This document shows, piece after piece, positions 1 through 4,502 of a DNA stretch of 7,029 bases. Position numbers and translations under genes: made by a program. The number at the start of each line of letters is the position of its first letter. Positions within the stretch are counted from its first letter, which is position 1. Source of the stretch: Sulfuricurvum sp. Lineage in GTDB: Bacteria > Campylobacterota > Campylobacteria > Campylobacterales > Sulfurimonadaceae. Under the pieces are notes generated by a model. It saw nothing but the letters and a program-made list of their open reading frames with translations, made no database searches and was not told the DNA's origin. The stretch is taken from assembly GCA_030679635.1 (NCBI GenBank), contig JAUXSZ010000265.1, positions 1 to 7,029 on the forward strand, given 5' to 3'.

Positions 1-89
1 GTTAGCTTTTTTGATTTCGTTTGCTCGTAGATGTATTCGGCGATCATCTCCAACCGCATCTGCGCTTTTTGAGAAAAATCAATCCTCAT
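1..89 (-). CDS. Partial RelE/ParE-family toxin (N-terminal 29 residues; runs off left edge)
   Basis: The ATG at 89-87 opens a frame that stays open to the left edge, giving 29 residues that begin MRIDFSQKAQMRLEMI and continue through EYIYEQ. An N-terminus of this pattern (a short beta strand with FS, then an amphipathic helix ending in a Y-I motif) is typical of RelE/ParE superfamily toxins, which either cleave mRNA at the ribosome (RelE) or poison gyrase (ParE). The visible part cannot tell these apart. The start lies inside the end of the antitoxin gene (11-bp overlap; antitoxin stop at 81-79), the usual antitoxin-first, coupled arrangement. The catalytic C-terminal half is outside the window, so whether the toxin is intact is unknown. 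Family assignment rests on a short segment plus context. Confidence 0.72.
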   Translation of the reverse strand, partial: MRIDFSQKAQMRLEMIAEYIYEQTKSKKL

Positions 90-333
90 ATTTAGCAATC
101 ACCCGATCAAACGCTTCATCGATCCCCATGTATTCGCCCCGCTCGATCTGCTCCATCGCCTCTTTGACTTCGCGTTTGAGCTGTGCGTGGGTGCGGTTGT
201 ACTCATCGAGAGACATGATCACGACACTTTTATCGTTTTTGGTCGTAACAATCACCTCTTCATTCTTATCACACACCTCATCAATAATCGCTTTGAGAGA
301 GTTTCGCGCTGTAGTATAGTTCAATGCTTGCAT
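79..333 (-). CDS. Phd/YefM-family type II antitoxin
   Basis: This encodes 84 residues, the usual length for the family. The N-terminal half has the Phd/YefM pattern: MQALNYTTARNSLKAIID (1-18), an EEVIVTTKND strand-turn (25-34) and SVVIMSLDEY (36-45). This fold makes a DNA-binding dimer. The C-terminal part (about 46-84, rich in E, K and R) is the region that normally wraps and neutralises the toxin. The ATG at 333-331 is preceded by AAAGGA (344-339) at 5 nt, which fixes the start. The gene overlaps the downstream toxin start by 11 bp. Such antitoxins repress their own operon, usually more strongly in complex with the toxin, and the palindrome just upstream (346-361) is a fitting operator. The family call is secure; the cognate toxin type is not. 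Confidence 0.9.
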   Translation of the reverse strand: MQALNYTTARNSLKAIIDEVCDKNEEVIVTTKNDKSVVIMSLDEYNRTHAQLKREVKEAMEQIERGEYMGIDEAFDRVIAKYED

Positions 334-345
334 GAAATTCCTTTG

Positions 346-361
346 TGACAGATTTCTGTCA
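346..361. promoter_or_regulatory. Perfect palindrome, probable antitoxin operator
   Basis: TGACAGA-TT-TCTGTCA is a perfect inverted repeat with 7-bp arms and a 2-bp centre. It lies between the -10 box and the RBS of the antitoxin gene, over the expected transcription start. Phd/YefM antitoxins bind short palindromes in this position to repress their own operon. The repeat is seen directly; its operator role is inferred from position and family. Confidence 0.65.
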
Positions 362-369
362 TTATAGCA
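361..369 (-). promoter_or_regulatory. Extended -10 promoter of the toxin-antitoxin operon
   Basis: Read on the minus strand, the sequence is TGCTATAAT, a perfect TATAAT box with the TGn extension. It lies 28 bp upstream of the antitoxin ATG. No good TTGACA-like -35 is seen at 16-18 bp, which is common in Campylobacterota and is partly compensated by the extended -10. Its edge overlaps the palindrome at 346-361 by one base. Confidence 0.7.
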
Positions 370-421
370 CTTTTCTCACTCACATGCTTAATTACTACGA
401 CCGATTCATTCTAATATTCAC

Positions 422-459
422 CGTTCGTGGTGAGCCTGTCGAACCATGCACGTTTTTTT
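422..459 (+). repeat. Dispersed REP-like hairpin element followed by T7
   Basis: The arms CGTTCGTGGT (422-431) and ACCATGCACG (443-452) pair at 8 of 10 positions, plus one G-T wobble, around the loop GAGCCTGTCGA (432-442). The core TTCGTGGTGAGCCTGTCGAACCA is a variant of a short palindromic repeat found between genes in many unrelated bacteria. Spurious translations of it, such as VRGEPVEP and MVSLSNH in two frames here, recur in mis-called proteins. Seven T follow the right arm (453-459), so on the plus strand it has the form of an intrinsic terminator. No plus-strand gene ends upstream, so that role is doubtful. The copy is single in this window. Confidence 0.7.
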
Positions 460-559
460 CTTCCGATCATAAACGAATCGAATGCACATGCCTTCTCTTC
501 TTTTTTATTATCGTATATCACTCTTTTCGTTCTTAAAACCATAATTAGCTACGACTCTG

Positions 560-565
560 TACAAT
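560..565 (+). promoter_or_regulatory. Candidate -10 box for the methyltransferase gene
   Basis: TACAAT matches TATAAT at five of six positions and would place the transcription start around 572, giving a short leader that just includes the RBS (576-581). Upstream DNA is T-rich, but no convincing -35 is present. This is a weak call based on position. Confidence 0.35.
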
Positions 566-589
566 CACATATACTAAAGGACAGCTATT

Positions 590-1525
590 TTGAAAACCTT
601 TACCGATGAACCCATGAGTGATATCCTCGCATGGGCAACCGAATCCCTCATAGACTCCGACACCCTCACTTTTGAGGTACTCAATCCCGATATCGGTCGC
701 GGAAACTATGCCGGAGAATCGGTAACCATTGAGAATACTCTCTATCTCTATCGCAGCTACAAAGCGCTAAGTGATTTGGGAGAGATTCTTTTTTGCCGTA
801 TGCTGACCCCCAAGATACTTTCTGACCATACCGTACAAATCACTTACGAGAAACTAGACCTCAGCGATTCGTTTCACCACAGTGACGCAAAAGAGGAAAA
901 GTACGGAACGGCATCACGCTTTGCCGTTATCCATAAAAACGAAGAACCTGCCTTTCTAGCTCCGTATCTCAGGGCGCTGCGCAATGTCCGTGTTGGTGAG
1001 AAAAAGCGAATTTTGAATCTTGGGATCAATACCGGGGATGAGTTTGATTTGATTCGGCGTATACTGCCTACCGACTTCTATGAGACTATCGAGCTGATCG
1101 GTATCGATCACTCATCTTCAGCGATTGAACATGCACGAGAACGGTTCAGTGAGGGAAATGCGACCTTTTATGTCCACGATATCAACGATCTGGCCTCTCT
1201 GGATCTAGGGCGCTTTGATCTCATTATTACGATCGGTACGCTCCAAAGTCCCGGTATCGAGTTTAAACTGCTCTTTATGAAACTCGTCCAAGAGTATCTG
1301 AGCCCCAATGGAGCGCTGATTTTAGGATTTCCGAACTGTCGATGGATGGGGGGGGAGATGATTTACGGAGCTAAAGCCCCCAATTATCCCTATTCGGAGA
1401 TGACACTGCTGTATAAAGACGTCTATTATTGCAAAAAATATCTGCAGCAAAAAAAATTCAGGGTAACCCTCACGGGAAAAGATTATGTATTTTTGACGGG
1501 GACAAAGATCCATCCTATTTCTTAG
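590..1525 (+). CDS. Class I SAM-dependent methyltransferase, substrate unknown
   Basis: This encodes 311 residues. The TTG at 590 is preferred because AAAGGA (576-581) sits 8 nt upstream; the in-frame ATG at 614 has no comparable RBS. Residues 140-250 form a Rossmann-type methyltransferase core. Motif I is RILNLGINTGDEF (140-152), where ILNLG replaces the more usual acidic-x-G. LIGIDHS (169-175) supplies the acidic residue for the SAM ribose, HDINDL (196-201) is the adenine-side motif, and FDLIITIGTLQS (209-220) is motif IV-like. PNGALILGFPNCRW (239-252) follows. The first 135 or so residues match no domain I recognise and may be a substrate-recognition region. No transmembrane segment or signal peptide is seen. 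The gene stands alone, and its stop lies 9 bp from that of a convergent gene. A run of eight G (1348-1355) and one of eight A (1449-1456) lie in its 3' third. The methyltransferase fold is confident; the target (protein, RNA or small molecule) is not known. Confidence 0.8.
   Translation: MKTFTDEPMSDILAWATESLIDSDTLTFEVLNPDIGRGNYAGESVTIENTLYLYRSYKALSDLGEILFCRMLTPKILSDHTVQITYEKLDLSDSFHHSDAKEEKYGTASRFAVIHKNEEPAFLAPYLRALRNVRVGEKKRILNLGINTGDEFDLIRRILPTDFYETIELIGIDHSSSAIEHARERFSEGNATFYVHDINDLASLDLGRFDLIITIGTLQSPGIEFKLLFMKLVQEYLSPNGALILGFPNCRWMGGEMIYGAKAPNYPYSEMTLLYKDVYYCKKYLQQKKFRVTLTGKDYVFLTGTKIHPIS
1348..1355 (+). repeat. G8 homopolymeric tract inside the methyltransferase gene
   Basis: Eight consecutive G span the codons ATG-GGG-GGG-GAG (Met-Gly-Gly-Glu, residues 253-256). 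Loss of one G gives TGA four codons after the tract-entry ATG. Gain of one G gives TAA after GGA-GAT-GAT-TTA-CGG-AGC. Either slip removes about the last 50-55 residues. Poly-G tracts of about this length and longer are known contingency loci in Campylobacter and Helicobacter. Whether this tract actually varies cannot be seen here. Confidence 0.6.
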
Positions 1526-1534
1526 AGGATACCC

Positions 1535-1864
1535 TTAACGAAGAAATTGTCCTACTTCCCATATATCTTTTTTAGTACGCTTGGTAGGAGAGTTATATTC
1601 TATCAATTTGTCTGCTTTGATATGATACGCACCTTCATCTCTAGTAACACAAAAAATCTCATACTGCACAAGATCATTGTTTTGTTTGATAACGACTTCT
1701 TTTATCCCAAGAGAAAGGGCAAACTTTCGTAGAGCAATCACTACATCTTTCTCTTTTGTATTAATTTTTACGATTAAATCACCTTTGTACCCTGAATAGG
1801 TATTAATATCTACAATGTTAAAATCCAGTGCATACCGGATAATTTGTTTTCTTTCTTCTTGCAT
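1535..1864 (-). CDS. Hypothetical protein, AT-rich orphan
   Basis: This encodes 109 residues that I do not recognise. The ATG at 1864-1862 has an AAGGGG-type RBS 7 nt upstream, which supports a real gene. The protein is soluble-looking, with no signal peptide or membrane helix. It alternates short hydrophobic strands and helices: DLIVKINTK (29-37), VVIALRKFALSLGIKEVVIK (41-60) and LVQYEIFCVTRDE (65-77). It ends in a basic stretch PTKRTKKDIW (93-102). One possibility is a small alpha/beta domain, but no family can be named. It is visibly more AT-rich than the neighbouring methyltransferase and yaeQ genes and is flanked by very AT-rich DNA (1865-1981), which hints at separate acquisition. It converges on the methyltransferase gene with a 9-bp gap between stops, so no intrinsic terminator fits between them. 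Confidence 0.65.
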   Translation of the reverse strand: MQEERKQIIRYALDFNIVDINTYSGYKGDLIVKINTKEKDVVIALRKFALSLGIKEVVIKQNNDLVQYEIFCVTRDEGAYHIKADKLIEYNSPTKRTKKDIWEVGQFLR

Positions 1865-1894
1865 CCATCATCCCCTTCTACGAGTAAATAATAG

Positions 1895-1919
1895 AATTAT
1901 ATAAACTATCTATATAATT
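1895..1919. repeat. Perfect AT-rich inverted repeat upstream of the orphan gene
   Basis: AATTATATA (1895-1903) and TATATAATT (1911-1919) are perfect inverted 9-bp arms around AACTATC. The left arm contains the minus-strand TATAAT at 1901-1896, so the repeat could be an operator over the promoter of the orphan gene. It could instead be a weak leader hairpin if transcription starts from the upstream -10 at 1936-1931. The region is so AT-rich that chance is possible. Confidence 0.45.
1896..1901 (-). promoter_or_regulatory. Candidate -10 box (TATAAT) for the orphan gene
   Basis: On the minus strand this reads TATAAT, 31 bp upstream of the orphan ATG, with no recognisable -35. A second perfect TATAAT lies further upstream at 1936-1931, so one or both may be used. 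The whole intergenic stretch 1865-1981 is AT-rich and holds no gene. Confidence 0.4.
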
Positions 1920-1930
1920 TACTTTTTTTA

Positions 1931-1936
1931 ATTATA
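1931..1936 (-). promoter_or_regulatory. Second candidate -10 box (TATAAT) for the orphan gene
   Basis: The minus strand reads AAGGTATAATTAAAAAAAG here. Use of this box would give a leader of about 60 nt containing the inverted repeat at 1895-1919. No -35 match is clear. In such AT-rich DNA perfect TATAAT boxes arise easily, so this is tentative. Confidence 0.3.
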
Positions 1937-1981
1937 CCTTATTAGTGAAATATTTTTATTTACAAGATATCAATATAAATA

Positions 1982-2512
1982 TCATTGCCATTTCTCCTGC
2001 CTAATCGTCACATCGCCGCGCTCGCTATGAAGCGTCAATTCTCCATCGCTGATATTGCACTGCAACCGCATAGAACGTGCACAGAGTTTTTCGACTCCTT
2101 CTGCATGCAAGTGGATAACACTTAAGTTTTTAAAACGGGCGAATGTTGCACTGTTTTGCTTCCACCATGCCTCTGCGCTCCTGATGTTATACGTATAAAC
2201 GATGACTCTCACCGCCCTGCCGCATGCTTTGCGCAGCCGCTTCTCATCCACTTGTCCCAAATCGATCCACAGTTCGATGTCACCGCCGTAGCTTTTCTCC
2301 CACAGTTCCGGTTCTTCGTCATCACCGCCGATTCCTTTGCTGATACTCAGCCTATCCGCCGCATTCAGCGCAAATGCCGCAAGCCGAATCATAAGACGCT
2401 GTTGGGTTTCAGAGGGGTGTTGCGCGATTGTTATTTCGTGCGTTTCATAATAATTTCGATCCATGTCAGCCATACTCAGCTGTGCTTTGCAAATCGTCGA
2501 ACCGGCGGCCAT
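1982..2512 (-). CDS. yaeQ: YaeQ family protein
   Basis: This encodes 176 residues, close to the roughly 180 of E. coli YaeQ, and it matches along its full length. Landmarks are STICKAQLSMADMDRNYY (5-22), the hallmark HPSETQQRLMIRL (32-44), GDDEEPELW (63-71), the core strand IELWIDLGQVDEKRLRKAC (79-97), VYTYN (105-109), WWKQN (116-120) and NLSVIHL (129-135). Structural work on family members describes a variant of the PD-(D/E)XK nuclease fold. The cellular role is unsettled: in enterobacteria YaeQ was linked to suppression of rfaH defects, and nuclease activity is not established. The ATG at 2512-2510 has AAGGAG 5 nt upstream. The gene is divergent from the MFS operon and has no obvious terminator in the AT-rich DNA downstream. 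The assignment is secure; the function is not. Confidence 0.93.
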   Translation of the reverse strand: MAAGSTICKAQLSMADMDRNYYETHEITIAQHPSETQQRLMIRLAAFALNAADRLSISKGIGGDDEEPELWEKSYGGDIELWIDLGQVDEKRLRKACGRAVRVIVYTYNIRSAEAWWKQNSATFARFKNLSVIHLHAEGVEKLCARSMRLQCNISDGELTLHSERGDVTIRQEKWQ

Positions 2513-2580
2513 CAGCGCTCCTTGTAGTTATGCAACTATGACACAACGCGACTTACAAGCTCTCCTAAGTTGAAACCCTA

Positions 2581-2586
2581 TATAAT
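2581..2586 (+). promoter_or_regulatory. -10 box of the MFS-transglycosylase-MFS operon
   Basis: A perfect TATAAT, itself within TATATAATAAAA, lies 27 bp upstream of the first ATG of the operon. A start near 2593 would leave a leader of about 20 nt carrying the GGAG RBS at 2605-2608. No clear -35 exists at the right distance; TTGAAA at 2570-2575 is too close to serve as one. Confidence 0.6.
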
Positions 2587-2613
2587 AAAATACTATTTTC
2601 TTACGGAGTTTTA

Positions 2614-3846
2614 ATGCCATCTTCATCTCTTTCCATCATCCGCCAAGTTTTGACCCTCCCCGTCATCGTCATTGCCATGGGCTATTTTGTCGACATCTAT
2701 GATTTGATTTTGTTTGGCGTTGTCCGTGTTGCCAGTCTCACAGAGCTTGGCCTTAATCCTGAGCAAGTCACTTCATGGGGAACCACAATTTTGAATATGC
2801 AAATGGGCGGGATGCTCATAGGAGGTATTTTGTGGGGGATGCTGGGAGATAAAAAGGGGCGCCTCTCTGTTTTATTCGCCTCTATTATCCTCTACTCCGT
2901 TGCCAATTTCCTCAACGCATTTGTCACCAATGTGGAGCAATACGCCGCGCTACGTTTTATTGCCGGGATCGGTCTGGCAGGCGAACTGGGGGCCGGAGTA
3001 ACGCTGGTTGCTGAAATCCTCCCAAAAAATCTCCGCGGCTATGGCGTCATGACGATCGCAGGGGTCGGGGTACTGGGTGTTGTGGCGGCCAACCTCGTCT
3101 CACAGTATTTCGACTGGCGCAATGCCTATATCTTCGGGGCTGTTTTAGGATTTTCCCTCCTCTTACTGCGTCTAAAAGTGCGCGAATCGGGAATGTTTCA
3201 GCACAACTTGAGCGAAAACATCCATCGGGGCGATTTTTTCTCCCTCTTTACTCACCGCGCTCTTTTGGGAAAATATCTCAAAGCCATCGCTATCGGGATT
3301 CCCTTATGGTTTGTCGTCGGAATCTTGGTCATGTTTTCTCCGGAATTTGCCAAAGCATTGCAGATCACGGGCGAGGTTACGGCAGGCCAAGCGTTGATGT
3401 ACTGCTATATCGGTCTCTCAATCGGTGACTTTGCCAGCGGTTACCTCTCGCAAAAGCTCAAAAGCCGTAAAAAAGCGTTTACCTTCTTTATGCTCTTGTC
3501 CGCATTCAGCGTTCTGTGGATGTACACCCTCAAAGGGGCCAGTGTTCAGGACTTCTACTGGTCTTGTTTTGCTTTGGGTGTTTTTTGCGGCTACTGGGCC
3601 CTTTTCATCACGATGGCGGCGGAACAATTCGGCACCAATATCCGAGCGACCGTTGCGACAACCGTTCCCAATTTTGTCCGTGGTGCCGTCGTTCCCATCA
3701 CCTTGTCTTTCATGGCGTTAAAAGGAAATTACGGCGTTCTACCAGCCGCTGCTATCGTGGGAACCGTCTGTTTCGGTCTCGCTCTGGCAGCCTTGTATTA
3801 CACCCATGAAACCTTCCATAAAGATCTGGATTACATCGAAGCATGA
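2614..3846 (+). CDS. MFS transporter, metabolite:H+ symporter-like
   Basis: This encodes 410 residues with about 12 predicted membrane helices, the normal MFS size. Helix 1 carries GYFVDIYDLILFG (23-35), an acidic D-x-Y-D motif like that of the metabolite:H+ symporter and aromatic-acid transporter groups. The MFS signature loop between helices 2 and 3 is GMLGDKKGR (75-83). RFIAGIGLAGELGAG (114-128) is helix 4, with the family's conserved R and E. A second signature-like loop, GYLSQKLKSRKK (276-287), follows helix 8. The roughly 30-residue central loop (187-220) is normal. The substrate cannot be read from sequence; a small organic acid or similar metabolite is likely from the motif pattern. 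The ATG has GGAG 5 nt upstream. It is the first gene of an operon: its TGA overlaps the ATG of the transglycosylase as ATGA, implying coupled translation. Confidence 0.88.
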   Translation: MPSSSLSIIRQVLTLPVIVIAMGYFVDIYDLILFGVVRVASLTELGLNPEQVTSWGTTILNMQMGGMLIGGILWGMLGDKKGRLSVLFASIILYSVANFLNAFVTNVEQYAALRFIAGIGLAGELGAGVTLVAEILPKNLRGYGVMTIAGVGVLGVVAANLVSQYFDWRNAYIFGAVLGFSLLLLRLKVRESGMFQHNLSENIHRGDFFSLFTHRALLGKYLKAIAIGIPLWFVVGILVMFSPEFAKALQITGEVTAGQALMYCYIGLSIGDFASGYLSQKLKSRKKAFTFFMLLSAFSVLWMYTLKGASVQDFYWSCFALGVFCGYWALFITMAAEQFGTNIRATVATTVPNFVRGAVVPITLSFMALKGNYGVLPAAAIVGTVCFGLALAALYYTHETFHKDLDYIEA

Positions 3847-4502
3847 TCACCTTTTTACGTACTCTTTTTCTCCTTTGCTGTTTGGGGTGTGCAACACTCT
3901 ATGCTTCCCCCTCCGAGTCTGCGATTAATGCATCCCTCGTCGCCATCGGTTCAGAAGAGTCTATCGATGATATCCGCGCTTTATCCGGGATACAAGAGAA
4001 ATACCAAACCGGGTACAAAGCGCTGTATAAACGGTATAAAAATACAAAAGAAGAACATCAGAAAATAGCAAAAAAGTTTGAAGAAGCCGGCATTCCTCTC
4101 TTTTTCTCTCTGATCCCCTATTGCGAATCCAATTTCAATCCCGACTCGCACGGGCGCGGAACGGCAGGACTATGGCAGTTTATGGCGCAGTCGGGACGTA
4201 CGTACGGCTTAACGATCGAAAAAGGGAACGATGAGCGTACCAATGTATGTCGTTCAACCGATGCCGCGATCCGTTATATCAAAGAGCTCAAAGGAGTGTT
4301 CGGAAGCTGGTACTTGGCCGATTTCGCGTATGGGATGGGAGAGCTCAAACTTCAGCGCCTTATTCGCAAAAATAAAAGCAAAAAAATCTCCGTATTGCTT
4401 AAAGACCCCGAGTTTCCGGATGGGACCAGAAACCACTTTGCGAAAACGCTTCTTTTGGATGCCGCCATTCACCATACCAAATCGGACAACGACACTCCAT
4501 AA
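3843..4502 (+). CDS. Lytic transglycosylase, SLT domain (MltD-type), exported
   Basis: This encodes 219 residues. A hydrophobic signal peptide covers about 1-21 (basic R6, core LFLLCCLGCATLYA) with likely cleavage after A21. CLGC at 13-16 resembles a lipobox but has C instead of L at -3, so lipidation is uncertain. The SLT domain starts near 80: IPLFFSLIPYCESNFNP (84-100) holds the presumed catalytic Glu95 in the E-S motif. GTAGLWQFMAQSGRTYGL (106-123) and NDERTNVCRSTDAAIRYI (129-146) correspond to the MltD-type GLWQFM and DERRD-St-AA motifs. Enzymes of this family cleave MurNAc-GlcNAc bonds in periplasmic murein, leaving 1,6-anhydroMurNAc ends. FAYGMGE (161-167) stands where most members have AYNaG, an Asn-to-Gly change. 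No LysM repeats are present. The gene overlaps both neighbours (ATGA before, TAATG after) and lacks a strong RBS, pointing to translational coupling. Confidence 0.88.
   Translation: MITFLRTLFLLCCLGCATLYASPSESAINASLVAIGSEESIDDIRALSGIQEKYQTGYKALYKRYKNTKEEHQKIAKKFEEAGIPLFFSLIPYCESNFNPDSHGRGTAGLWQFMAQSGRTYGLTIEKGNDERTNVCRSTDAAIRYIKELKGVFGSWYLADFAYGMGELKLQRLIRKNKSKKISVLLKDPEFPDGTRNHFAKTLLLDAAIHHTKSDNDTP

Noticed and set aside
422..459. Functional intrinsic terminator for a plus-strand transcript
   Set aside because: The hairpin plus T7 shape is present, but no plus-strand gene lies upstream and the hairpin is explained by a known dispersed repeat type.
345..609. Two short plus-strand open frames of about 60 codons upstream of the methyltransferase gene
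   Set aside because: They run through the REP-like element and give its typical spurious peptides; no RBS or family resemblance. One also overlaps the supported methyltransferase start region.
2156..2527. A 123-codon plus-strand open frame inside the yaeQ locus
   Set aside because: It is antisense to a full-length, confidently matched yaeQ and has no RBS or recognisable domain.
2570..2586. TTGAAA as the -35 box for the MFS operon
   Set aside because: It lies only 5 bp from TATAAT, far less than the 16-18 bp needed.
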